Shown here piece after piece: positions 1 through 10,125 of a stretch of DNA of 64,000 nt. Within the stretch, counting starts at the first letter, position 1, and the number at the start of each line of letters is the position of its first letter. The position numbers were made by a program, and so were the translations under genes. A model generated the notes under the pieces. It ran no database searches and was not told the DNA's origin. It saw only the letters and a list, made by a program, of their open reading frames with translations. The stretch lies in assembly GCA_026122225.1 (NCBI GenBank), contig JANEZZ010000805.1, positions 496,001 to 560,000 on the forward strand, read 5' to 3'. Origin of the DNA: Heloderma charlesbogerti (Eukaryota; Chordata; Lepidosauria; Squamata; Helodermatidae).

Positions 1-239
1 CAGGATACTTGCAACCCAGGATCATACCATTGTAAATCAACACACTGCATTACCTGCAGTTACCTCCAAGAAACTGCTTCTTTCAGGAGCAGTTAGTTAC
101 TAACAAAACTTATTGCATTAGGCAATCATTAACATGCACTTCTAATAATATGGCTTATTTAATGGAACATAAAAAAATGGATGTCATATGCCATATATAG
201 GGAAAACTACAATGGGCCTAAGAACAAGATTATGTTGTT
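1..239. other. No recognisable feature
   Basis: AT-rich sequence. I see no coding signature and no repeat family I recognise in it. Confidence 0.4.
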
Positions 240-600
240 GATTACCACAAATCTGTAATTCTTACCAAAAAGCTAGAGCAGCCTGTTGCAAGACATTTCA
301 ACTCACCTTCACGTAGTCTCTCATATTTACAGTTGCTTCCAATAGAAAAAATGAACTTGAGCACACTCTGGGAGAGAGCGGAGGACAGGAAGGCCTGGCG
401 TGCTATGGTCCATGGGGTCATGAAGAGTCGGACATGACTTAATGACTGAGCAGCAACAACAACCAAGAAAAAACAAAACACACTGACGCGTTTGACAAAA
501 AGGAAAATTTCTGGATCTATAGACTGAGAACACTCTGTCCAAATGGCCTTAATCTGGAGGACAATTTGTAAGCATTATACCACACAAACCTCTGCTTTTT
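240..600 (+). mobile_element. Penelope-like retroelement, C-terminal coding relic, split by a BovB 3' end
   Basis: Two in-frame coding pieces on the plus strand flank a BovB fragment. The left piece (about 270-350) reads LEQPVARHFNSPSRS and then LQLLPIEK. The right piece (about 490-570) reads DKKENFWIYRLRTLCPNGLN and then a stop. This order (H-F-N, then a bulky E-x-x-W-I, then L-x-T-L-x-P-x-G-L-N) is the C-terminal end of the GIY-YIG endonuclease part of Penelope-like elements. The same motif order recurs on the minus strand at 42570-43350. Reverse transcriptase is absent, so this is a short dead relic. The family assignment rests on motif order recalled from the family, not on a search. Confidence 0.65.
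349..470 (+). mobile_element. BovB (RTE) LINE, 3' terminal fragment
   Basis: This matches the last ~110 bp of the BovB copy at 47114-49965: the same run from the 'aacttgagca' motif through 'ccatggggtc' and 'agtcggacatgact', followed by the CAACAACAAC-type tail. It interrupts the Penelope-like coding relic, so it inserted later. The extreme 5' truncation is typical of RTE retrotransposition. Confidence 0.9.
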
Positions 601-610
601 CTCCTAAGGA

Positions 611-816
611 ACTTTCATGTCCAAGCATTCCAAACTGCCACTTCTGGTATCCATTTAACAGCAAAGCCACTGATGAAGGCAGAAGCCAAAATGTTCAGCT
701 TTTTTTTTTTTTTTAATACTCTGTTGTTAGACTTTCTAGCTTTCATATGTATATAATCTGCCCAATAACCCAACTTTCTCTGGATGGATTACAAACAGTT
801 AAAAGACTAAGGGGAG
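611..816. other. No recognisable feature
   Basis: Unique-looking sequence with a short T/A homopolymer near 700-715. Nothing further is supported. Confidence 0.35.
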
Positions 817-2042
817 TGTCTCCACGACAATGGAAAGATAAGCGAATTCTGGCTTACCCTGATTTCTCAAGGAGCCAGCTTTGGTCTCCACAGGCCTTCA
901 TGAGAGAGTGCACTGCACCAGTATAAATTGCTTCACAGAACATACTTTTGAGTGTGTGTGTGTGTGTGTGTGTGTGTTGAAGTGAACTTCAACTGAGTGG
1001 CAGGGGCTGCTCGATCTATAAGAGAGGCTTCCCGCCATCCATGCTCTCCCCCCCTTTCTCCTTTGATAAAATCACTCTCCTCTCTCTCCCCCATCCCACA
1101 TTACTTACTCCCTTAAAGTATCAGTCATATCAATCATTACAGGAAGGAACACAGTGTGCTCTCCACCTTGGACCTGCAGAAGCTGTGAACAATCTCCTTC
1201 TCTCCCCCTACGCCCGCATTACTTACTCCCATACATCCTTAAAGCAACAAAGAACATAGGAACACAGTCTTCTCCCTGCTGGGTTGTGATCAAAGTTTCA
1301 AAGCTTTGACATTAAGGCTCCTAAATGTGTTATTTGAGTTCATGGGATCTCAATAACTTCAGGAGTAGTAAGTACACATTTTGGGAACAAGCTTCATTGA
1401 CCACAGTGGGAGTTACTTCTGAGTAGACACACATACATTTGTGCTGGGAAAGACAGGGATGGGAAACAAAGGGATGGGAAACCAGCCCCCTTTCTAACCC
1501 AATGCTGTGCAGGATCAGATGACCAAAGGTGGAAGTGGTTACTTCTGAATGACAATAAACCAAGCAATTGAGAATCGCAGCATCAAGAGTGCTTTACAGC
1601 CTGCAGGGAAGTAGTGCTTTAAAATGTGCTATTTTGATTGAGGGGGACTTCTGTAAATTCTGAAGTGTGCATTCAGGGGACAAGCCTCATTGACCACAAT
1701 GGGAGTTACTTCTGAGTAGACACACATATGTTTGGGAAATGCAGGGACAGAAAACGCAGGGACAGGAAGCACCCCTTGACCGGGGTCACGGTGAAAAGCA
1801 CACCCCTGGTCAGGGCTAGCGTACCCAATGTAAATGTGGGGGTTGGGTAACAACCCCCACATAATAACAACAATTATACCATAGAGAACCTGACTTAAGC
1901 AAAAGAATCAGACTACAAGCAGTCTCAGGAAACCTGGTTTTTCCGCAATAAGCTCTGGGGTGACTGTGGGATGCCCACAACATCATGTATCCCAAACATC
2001 TTCCAAATGCAGCTAGCTTGGAGTAAATCACTTGTAGAGACA
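817..2042. repeat. LTR-like dispersed repeat, copy A
   Basis: This segment is collinear, in the same orientation, with 10830-12746. Shared blocks include the start TGTCTCCACGAC, 'ataagagagg', 'ctttctcctt', 'aagaatcagact', 'tcaagcagtctcagga' and 'aaatgcagc', ending at GAGACA. TGTCTC at one edge and GAGACA at the other resemble the TG...CA inverted ends of an LTR. I see no convincing 5-bp duplication, so the LTR class is inference. An ancient local duplication is the alternative. Copy A lacks the hAT insertion of copy B and serves as its empty-site reference. Confidence 0.55.
951..977. repeat. (TG)n microsatellite
   Basis: A run of about 12 TG/GT dinucleotides inside LTR-like copy A. Copy B has no comparable run at the matching place. 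Confidence 0.95.
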
Positions 2043-2442
2043 CCCCCTAAAATACCATGCAAAGAGTTAAAATATAAAATACAATACAAATATTTAAAAG
2101 AATACAATACAGTACAATGCTATACAATATAAGCAGCACAGGAATAGATAAAACAGCCATACAAATCTAGAACTAGGTAGGGATGGCGGAGAATTTCTCC
2201 CCGAAACTTCGGGGGGCCGAGCGCCAACGCGTTCGGCCCCCCGAACAAGTTTCGGAGAGAAATCCTCCGCACCCCCCCGCACCCTGCACCCCCCCCGGGA
2301 CGGGACTTACCTTTTGCGAATGTCCCTCCTGGTGGCTGGTCCGGCCGGCGGTTCGGCGGGTGTTCGAGCGAGGCGGGAGTGGCAGCCGGTCTTTCGACCG
2401 GCTGCCGCCGCCGCCATTGTAATGAAAGAAAAAAAAAAAAAA

Positions 2443-2923
2443 CGCCCCCTGATAGGCTACGTGACGATTCACATAGCCTATCACGGCTAGATTTGCAAAG
2501 TCAGCCGTGATAGGCTACATGAATCGTCACGTAGCCTATCACGGGTGACTTTAAAAAAAAAAAAAAAAGAGTGTACGGATAATGGCGGCCCCCATAGGGA
2601 GCCGCCATTCCCGTTCCTTATTTGGTGGCTGTAGTCTACGTAAATGTTTACGTAGACTACGGAGAAAATAACGGCAACGCTATTTGCGTTGCCCTTATTT
2701 TTGTCGTAGTCTACGTAAACATTTACGTAGACTACAGCCACCAAATAAGGAACGCGAATGGCGGCTCCCTATGGGGGCCGCCATTATCCGTACACTCTTT
2801 TTTTTTTTTTTTTAAAGTCACCCGTGATAGGCTTTGTGACAATTCACGTAGCCTATCACGGCTGACTTTGCAGATCTAGCCGTGATAGGCTACGTGAATC
2901 GTCACGTAGCCTATCAGGGGGCG
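2443..2923. repeat. 481-bp nested palindrome (core of hAT copy 1)
   Basis: The centre lies at about 2683, in CAACGC-TATTT-GCGTTG. Moving outward on both sides come, in mirror order: a hairpin with CTACGTAAATGTTTACGTAG, an imperfect hairpin around GGCGGCCCCCATAGGGAGCC, an A/T homopolymer, and two hairpins with GATAGGCTACGTGA arms and CGAT or ATCG loops (for example 2451-2482 and 2508-2543). Small hairpins are thus stacked inside one large foldback. The arms differ by only a few substitutions. Confidence 0.92.
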
Positions 2924-2939
2924 TTGTTTTTTTTTTTTA

Positions 2940-3115
2940 CTTTCGCGTTCGCGGCCGGGTGAGGCGAGGCGCCTCCTCCCCGGCCTGAATTTTGGCCGGG
3001 CGAGGCGGGAAGCCTCCCCCCCGGCCTGAATTTCGGCCGGGCGAGGCGGGAAGCCTCCCCCCTGGCCTGAACTTCGTGGGGGGAGCAGCGAAGCGCTCCC
3101 CCCCACCGCGAATGG
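2940..3115. repeat. ~40-bp GC-rich tandem repeats of the B-end
   Basis: Three tandem units, each containing GGCCTGAA, a GGCCGGGCGAGGCG core and GCCTCCCCCC. The same array occurs at about 11640-11780 and, with fewer units, at 15240-15340. It is CpG-rich and sits just inside the outward splice-donor motif. Confidence 0.85.
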
Positions 3116-3160
3116 CCTTCGAGGACAGGTAAGTGACTTTCGTCCACCCCTAGAACTAGG

Positions 3161-5294
3161 TCTCTAAATGCCTTGGAGAAAAAAAAAGTCCTTGCTTGGT
3201 GCTGAAAATATAGCAATATATGCACCAGGCAAACCTCTTTGCGGTGGGCACTGCATTCGGATGGGGGTGTTCTCTATGGTAGGAAAGTGAAACCATGCCG
3301 GTTTCGTGAAGCAAAATTGTATTGCTTTAAGGTCTTCTATATACATAAAACCACCTACTGAGGAAAGGAGTGGGGAGAATGGAGGAAGAGAAATGACAAC
3401 AGAGGAGCAGAGAATACAGAAGATAAACAAGCACACACTTATCTTTCTGTAAAATTACTCCAATAACAGTCCTTATAATTTCCCAAATAAGTACATTCTC
3501 ATGGGCAGAAGGCATCAAATTTAATATCATTTCTAGGCAAAATGTCCAGTTTTGTGGGCCACTTTACAGAAAGCTAAAAAAAAAGAATTTGATTTCAGAA
3601 ATCATGTATTACACATAATGCTACAGAATTTCTACTTCTTTATCATGCCGTTTTTGGGGGGTAAACTTTTGCTTTTGGGGGGGTAAACTTTCGCTTTTTG
3701 AACTTACATAAAGTTCAAAAAGCAAAAGATAGTGGGAAAAGTGTGGGAGGAAATCCCATTGTAGATAAGGTGTCTGATCTTCCTGCTTTGTAGTCACAAA
3801 CAGGCTTTGAACATTCTCTGCTTTTTCCTCACAATTCCACTGGAGTAGTGATTTTATTTTCAAACATATAGGATTGGAGGTTGTGTCACATTTTGCATTA
3901 GATCAAAAGGTTTTCAAAACCTCAATTTTTATTCCATCACCATTTTAATTATTAACACTTGCAGCCAAGCAAGCATTACAACGCTCACAGCCTTAGAAAG
4001 CCAAGCCCCAAAAATAACCATTAGCCATTCAATTTCATTCCCTTCCCACCCCCCTCTTCCCCCATTCAACACTATGTCTCACCACACAAATATTTTAAAT
4101 AATGACACTGATTCACCAACAGGTTTTGGTTTATTTCAAGCAGCATTAACAGCAATTACAGGGCTTACATTCCAACTTGATCCCTTTTTGACCGGCAATG
4201 AATTTGTTATGAAACAAAGCACTAGCTATGGCTTGTTGTTGCTCTGTGCTGAGAGTGCAGCACACTGAAATACTGTCATTTGAGTGGAACACATTTTGAA
4301 TTACAAAAATATAACTGTGCTTCATACCGAGCAGGAAGTAGATGTGCTTAAAATTAATGAGCCAAGGGCCATAGTCTAGATGGGGCACTATGAAAGGTAT
4401 TTAGTGTGATACCACAAGTTGTATCTGTAACAAATGAAAGTGAAATAGAACATTATTCACCAACAACTGAATGATACAATTTTTTCAACACACTACATTT
4501 ATCTTCTTTTCTTTTCTTTTTTTAAATCAGGAAGGAAGATACCTTGCCACGAATATGTGGATTCTGCCTCAAAGCTGGACACAGAGAAAAGAAAAGAGTT
4601 TTACTAAAGGATGGAGAGAGAGGTGATGGGCACCTTACTGAACAGAGCCATGTTGTAGTGACACAGCCTGTAAATGATTGTGTGTTTTTTTACAAAAAGT
4701 GATGCAAAGTCTGGAACAAGACAATCCACAGTCTGTGCAAAGCACACACAGTCGTCATTGAGAGACTACTTGTGTAACTTTGAACTGCAAATGTCACAGA
4801 ATATTTTTGTGGTGTCTGGAATGGCAGAGCAAATATTGGCAGACTTTGGCACTGAAGAGAAAAGGAGACAGCAGAGATGGTGTTAAAGATTTTGGAAAAG
4901 GTTGGTGAGCAATGTGTTGAGAAGGGAAAGTGCAGAGGATAACTGCATATTATTACAACTGCCACCAGAGGAGACAAGAAAACCCAGGGCTGAAATCAGT
5001 ACCTGGCATACTGGGTATGCCTCATCAGGGCTGACACTTTGCCCGGACCCCCAGTATCCACTGCCAGATTCCCCTTCCCCATGAGCAAGCAGGCGTACCC
5101 TGTGTGGTGTAATGGGCTGGGAGCTCAAACCCTGTTCAGCTCTGGGTGTGGGTGGCACCCACCTCTTCTCCTTGGCCTCTTTCACTTTCATGCTGGTGTT
5201 GGGGCTGCAAAAAAATTCCCTTCCTTCAAGGGTCACAGATGTGGCCAACATGTATGCCCTATCCTGGCACTATAGCTTCAACAGAACCATCTTG
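3161..5294. other. No gene; old unique sequence
   Basis: I see no coding signature. A short local inverted repeat built on CTTTTTGAACTT / AAGTTCAAAAAG occurs around 3665-3730. Nothing else is supported. Confidence 0.35.
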
Positions 5295-5302
5295 CTAGCC
5301 AT

Positions 5303-6465
5303 TAGGGATGGTGGAGAATTCCGCCACAGACTCTAGTGAGGCCAGATTCTAAAGAACTCCACCTGGAGTCTGTGGCAGAACGGACTGCTCCCCCTGCCAC
5401 CCTGTGAAGTCCCCGTGGACTGGATCCTACCTGCCTCCAGCGGGTCCGGATCCAGCTGCTGCAGTCTCCTGCTCCAGTGTGTGGCTGCGAATGGCATCTT
5501 GTGTAGAGGATGCCATTTGAGTCCCTCCTTTAGCCGTGATAGGCTACGTAAATATTTACGTAGCCTATTGTCAGGGTGGACACTGAGCCCATAGAATCCC
5601 AGAGTAGTTCTGATTTGGAAGAAGAGCAGTCGCTCCTGGGAGAGGAGCACGCCCCTTTTTCCCAGGGCCCGCAGCTGACAGAGATTCCTCCCACCAACAT
5701 TCCTAGATTAGAAAGCAGTCCAGGGAGTGACCCAGCACCGATAGCAGACTGGTTGGATGCGCGGCGCAGACGCAGAGAGCGGCACCAAATGGAGAGCGCG
5801 GAAAGGAGGCGTAGTGCCCGGTTGGCACTCAAAGAATGGTTGCGCCCAGAGGACCCAAGGGAAAAGGGGAGGGATTCTCCCTAGTCCTTATATTCAGGGT
5901 TCTGCCAGTAATTGCCTTTCAAACGGGGACCAACTGTTCCAACTTAGGGCATAGGGATGCTGCTGCTCAGATCTAGTTGCTACCTGTAGAGTTGTAAGTT
6001 ATAAAAGAAGAATAAAGCTTTGAAAAGAATCCCTTTGTCTGCATCTGGACTTAGCTACTGGATTAGACTGAGAGAGCCCTCCAAGGAGCCCTTGACACCT
6101 ATCACGGCAAAGAGCAGGGACGCAAATGGCATCCGCTATGCCATTTGCATCCCTGCTTTAGCCGTGATAGGCTACGTAAGTATTTACGTAGCCTATCATG
6201 GCTACAGGGGGGGCACAAATGGCATCCCCTACGCAGGATGCCATTTGCGGCCGCAGCAGCCCGGCAGTGGACGGAGGTCTGGCTGCAGATGGGCCCAGCC
6301 AGCAGCTCCGCGGAGTCACCATGGAGCGGCGCTGGCCGGGGAGGATTCCAGGGGGGAGGAACGGATCGCCTTCCCGCTGGCAAGGATTCCGGGGGGAGGA
6401 ACAGATTACTGCCCCCCCCGCGGACTCCCCGTGGATGCAGGTGCGTGGGGTTTCGTACACCTCTA
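5303..6465 (+). mobile_element. Palindromic hAT-type element, split by a solo LTR (subfamily III)
   Basis: The A-end starts TAGGGATGGTGGAGAATTCC. The B-end finishes TTTCGTACACCTCTA. Flanking octamers CTAGCCAT and GTTGCCAT agree at 6 of 8 positions, so the duplication has decayed. Donor-like motifs remain at both ends (CAGGTAGGA on the minus strand, CAGGTGCGT near 6440 on the plus strand). The core has two hairpins with TACGTAAATATTTACGTA or TACGTAAGTATTTACGTA centres and paired GGCATCC/GGATGCC blocks. An LTR at 5569-6097 cut the first hairpin. Confidence 0.82.
5569..6097 (+). mobile_element. Solo LTR of a retrotransposon (LTR family 1, copy 1)
   Basis: 529 bp, starting TGTCAGGG and ending CCTTGACA, flanked by 5-bp duplications CCTAT (5564-5568 and 6098-6102). 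TG...CA ends, a 5-bp duplication and an AATAAAG signal near 6010 define an LTR. No internal gag/pol or second LTR is adjacent, so it is a solo LTR from LTR-LTR recombination. An open frame of 102 codons (5576-5884), rich in R/E, spans much of it; I treat it as part of the LTR, not a gene. It sits inside a hAT hairpin. A second copy frames 50735-56072. Confidence 0.88.
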
Positions 6466-6473
6466 GTTGCCAT

Positions 6474-8329
6474 TGGATTGTGACATGTACTAGCTGGCAG
6501 TCTGATGTTGGAAGCCTGATCTGAGGTCCCCCAAATGTGCCCATCTGTTCAGCCTAGATCTGCAGAAGGCAGCCACTTTTGGTCTAGGGGTCAGATTACA
6601 CCCCCATCCCCACAACCAAGCTGGCGGTCTGGATTATGTCAAGGGGATGGGGCCCCATCCCAAAGTTCTGCCTCCCTCCCATGACATCATCCACCCCACT
6701 CACTTTATTTTATTTTTTTCTCCATACAAAGATAGACAATGATATGGGAAAGGACTGGTGTGGAGGAATCACCAGTTTATCTCCAGTCTCTGATCGGAGA
6801 TAACAAAGGAATTCCCTTTTGTGCTGCTCCTCTCTGATGGAGGATGAGTGGCACAAAGGGGAACCCCTTTGTTTTCTCCAATCAGAGATAGCCTGGGGAT
6901 TCTTCCCCCCACCCCCAGGAGTTGAGCTTGGGGAGGGGAAGTTGCTTAGGTGGGGATGGGGTGGGGCCCACAGGAGGTGCTCAACCCTCCACAGGCCAGA
7001 TTAGGCCTGCAGGCCAAAGGTTGTTCTCCCCCCTCCAACCTAGTTGCTTGATGGCAGGGATCAGCTGACTAAGAGGGCAGTACTGGAACCAAGTATTTTG
7101 GTGGCCTCCAGAAAGGGCTTCAGGGCCACCAGCAGCTGTGGTATGGAATCGCACTGATACTTGGACAATGGCCCTGCCACACCAAAGCTGCCCAGCACTG
7201 CCAACTCCTGCACCATTGCTCTCTCTTGCTTCACCATGCACCTACAGATTTCCTGTATGCAGAGTTAGAGCGGATGGCATCCATATCAGTCTGAGCTGAA
7301 CGAGGCCATTTCCCAACTTGCCAAAACAGGGTCCGGGTTGAATCTTGGGGTCAGTGCACACCCCTAATTATTACAACCTGTTTGTGGTACAGAAACCATG
7401 AAATCAGACTCAGGATGACTGAATGTGGATGGTATTGACCGTATGAAAATGCTCCTAATTGCATCCCATAATCTTGGACGAATGTGCCAGGTAGCTGACT
7501 TGCTGCTTTTCTTGATCTCTTTTTTATATATTTATTTCTGGCTGCATTGATGAAAGTAGCACAAAGTCCTCCTGGAATCTCATATCTAAATTCCTTTAAT
7601 GTTTTACAACCAACAATTCATTTTAGAAGAGTCAATACCAATAGACAATGCAATCCCAGCAGTCCCTTCAGGCTCGTATTGATTGATTTATTGATTCTTT
7701 AGTCCTAACAGTGCCACCTACTGGTAAGTTCTCAACAACAGTCATATCGGAGCCATGAGCCCTAGGAAAGGAAATGAACAAAAAAAACACCAAACTATAG
7801 GGCAGTACTGGGTTCTTCTAAGAACCCTTCAGCTTCTGCAGATAAGTCTTTTGAAATTACAAAGGTGTTCTTTCAACATTTGTGTGTTCTGTTACTTCTT
7901 CCTTGCCTCTTTCTTTTTTAGTTCTACTTTCTGACATGCAGTGCCACACTATAAGAAATAATTGGGATGTAATACCAGCAGGAAGCAACTGGAATGATGT
8001 GGATTGATTTTTAAGACCTGTTATTGGATTAGAAGGTTTTTGGCTTCTCATGTGCAAAAGTATTGGAGGAATTACAATCATCATTGCAATTTCAGCTCCT
8101 GACCTTCAGCAGAAGATTCTATGGAAAATCCCTCTATTAATTTACATTTTGCAGGCTTCGGGAGGGGGGGGGGAGTTGTGCATAAGATTGGAAGTCCCTT
8201 CCCACCATACTGGTCTACCGAACTACATTCTGCTCTCCATTTCATAAAAGATAAAAAGAATAAGGGATACAATACACACAACTGAGCATCATCTGTAGTT
8301 TGTCCTATGCTCTCAACATTCTTTACCTA
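6474..8329. other. No gene; degraded repeats
   Basis: I find no coding signature. At about 7335-7362 the sequence ends in CAGTGCACACCCCTA, which resembles a hAT-type right end. TAGGGGTCAGATTACACC near 6585 could be a matching left end, but the flanking octamers do not match, so no element is called. Confidence 0.3.
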
Positions 8330-8337
8330 TGTATTAG

Positions 8338-10117
8338 TAGGGATGTCAGAGAATCCCGCCACGGATCTCAGTGAAGCAGAATGCCAGTGCAGTCAGCCTC
8401 CTGAAATCTGTGGCAGAACAAAGCCCCCCGCCCCACCACCCTGCAAAAGGCACATGACACGTAGCACTTACCTGGTGCCGTTCGCGCTGCTTTGAGAATG
8501 GAGACCATGTCTGCAACTGCCATTCGCTTCCCTATTTAGGCCGTGATAAAACGTAAATACTTACGTAGCCTATCACAGCTAACTCAGGGATGACATTTGC
8601 GTCCCCGTGGAGGCCATGATAGGCTACATAAGTATTTACATAGCCTATCATGGCAAAAAAAGGGAATGCAAATGGCAGCTGCCATAGCTGCTGCCATTTG
8701 CGTTCCTGTTTTTTTGCTGTGATAGGCTACGTAAATATTTACGTAGCCTATCATGGCAAAAAAAGGGAATGCAAATGGCGGCCGTCGTAGCCGCCGCCAT
8801 TTGCATTCCTGTTTTTTTTTTTTTTTTGCTGTGATAGACTACATAAATATTTACGTAGCCTATCACAGTAAAAAAACAGGGGCACAAATGGCCTAGCAGC
8901 CGCCATTTACACCCCTGTCTTTCACCGTGATAGGCTTAGGGATGTCAGAGAATTCTGCCACGGATCTCGGTGAGGCCTAATGCCAGTGCATTCGCCCCCC
9001 TGAACTCCATGGCGGAACAGCCTGCCACCCCCCCCCCGTGGATCCCCCGCGGGACAAGACTTACCTGGGGCGGATGTTCCGGATGGTGGCAGCTCCAGCA
9101 GTGGCTTCGGCGGCGGCTGGTCTTCTGACCAGCCGCCGCCGCCGCTGCCATTTGCAGTCTGTTTCCCCCCCTCATTCATGATAGGCTACGTAAAGACTTA
9201 TGTAGCCTATCATGTCTAGGTTAAAAAAACAAATAAAATGCGTACGCAAATGGTGGTGGCTACGGCCGCCGCCATTTGCGTTCCTTATTTTTGGCCGTCT
9301 TAGTCTATGTAAATATTTACGTAGACTAAGATGGCAAAAATAAGGGGGAACGCAAATAGCGTAGCGGACACCATTTGTGTTCCCCCTTATTTTTGCTGTC
9401 TTAGTCTACGTAAATATTTACATAGAATAAGACGGTGAAAATAAAGGGGAATGCAAATAGCATCCGCTATGCTATTTGCGTTCCCCTTTCTTGTCTTCGT
9501 CTTAGTCTACGTAAATATTTACGTAGTCTAAGACGGCCAAAAATAAGGAACACAAATGGCGGCAGCCGTAGCCACCGCCATTTGTGTATGCATTTGTTTT
9601 TTTTACCCGGACATGATAGGCTTCGTAAGTCTTTATGTAGCCTATCACAGCTGAATTCAGGGATGTAAACGGCGGTGGCTACAGCCGCCGCCATTTGCAT
9701 CCCTGCTAGCCAGCGGCCGGATGTCCGGCTGCTGGCGGAGCCAGCCAGCAGCTCTGCGGAATCCCCACGGAGCGGAGTCAGCCAGCCAGGATTCCAGGGG
9801 GAGGGACGGAGTGCCTCCCCCCCCAGCAAAACCCGGCAGAGCCAGGTAAGCGGGGTTTCGTACACCCCTAGATAGGCTACGTGAATATTTTTGTAGCCTA
9901 TCACGGCCAAAAACATGAACACATATGATGGTCGCTGTAGCCGTCGCCATTTGCGTCCGCAGGCTCCAGACGCCTGCGAATGCACCTGGCCAGCAGCTCC
10001 ATGGAGTTGCCAAGGAGTGGAGCTGGCCGGGTTAGGATTTTGGGGGGAGGTGCAGAGCACCTCCCCCCCACTGTGAATCATCCCTACGAAAAGGTAAGTG
10101 ACTTTCGTACATCCCTA
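8338..10117 (+). mobile_element. Palindromic hAT-type element carrying a nested copy (subfamily III)
   Basis: The A-end starts TAGGGATGTCAGAGAATCCC. The B-end closes with AAGGTAAGTGACTTTCG and CATCCCTA at 10117. A minus-strand donor (CACTTACCTGG) lies near 8467. Between the ends lie at least five hairpins with TACGTAAATATTTACGTA-type centres, separated by GGCGGCNNNNGCCGCC inverted blocks. A second element (8937-9870) sits in one hairpin. The flanking octamers (8330-8337 and 10118-10125) do not match, so the duplication has decayed or the ends come from different insertions. Confidence 0.78.
8937..9870 (+). mobile_element. Palindromic hAT-type element nested in a sister copy (subfamily III)
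   Basis: A 934-bp element starting TAGGGATGTCAGAGAATTC and ending TTCGTACACCCCTA, with a perfect 8-bp duplication GATAGGCT (8929-8936 and 9871-9878). The target is the hairpin arm of another copy, which resumes as ACGTGAATATTTTTGTAGCC. Donors face out at both ends (GACTTACCTGG near 9060 on the minus strand; CCAGGTAAGC near 9842). The core alternates TACGTAAATATTTACGTA hairpins with CGCAAATAGC blocks. Confidence 0.93.
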
Positions 10118-10125
10118 ATATTCTT

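Larger units (their letters stand above)
2178..3152 (+). mobile_element. Palindromic non-autonomous hAT-type transposon, copy 1 (subfamily I)
   Basis: The element begins TAGGGATGG and ends CCACCCCTA. It is flanked by a perfect 8-bp duplication, GAACTAGG (2170-2177 and 3153-3160). Eight-base duplications with TAGGG/CCCTA ends are characteristic of hAT transposons. The left A-end (2178-2440) holds an imperfect subterminal hairpin (about 2185-2270) and an AGGTAAGT donor motif on the minus strand (2305-2312). The core (2443-2923) is one large palindrome. The right B-end (2940-3125) has three ~40-bp GC-rich repeats and CAGGTAAGT at 3126-3134, facing outward. There is no transposase, so mobility depended on a source elsewhere. 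Confidence 0.9.

Noticed and set aside
2622..2879. Open frames repeating motifs such as GYVNIYVAYH, VVYVNVYVDY or DRLRKYLRSLSR on both strands
   Set aside because: They are translations of the TACGTA hairpins. Because the DNA is palindromic, the same peptide appears on both strands and in many elements. There is no protein family.
5576..5884. A 102-codon open frame rich in R and E
   Set aside because: It lies wholly within a solo LTR with TG...CA ends and a 5-bp duplication. The second LTR copy does not preserve the frame well, and I recognise no domain.
6585..7362. A possible further hAT-type element (TAGGGGTC...CACCCCTA)
   Set aside because: The right tip looks plausible, but the octamers TTTTGGTC and ATTATTAC do not match and the interior shares nothing with other copies.
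8338..10117. Regularly spaced palindromic repeats resembling a CRISPR array
   Set aside because: Repeat units vary, spacers are themselves inverted repeats, the region is bounded by transposon ends and 8-bp duplications, and the host is a vertebrate.
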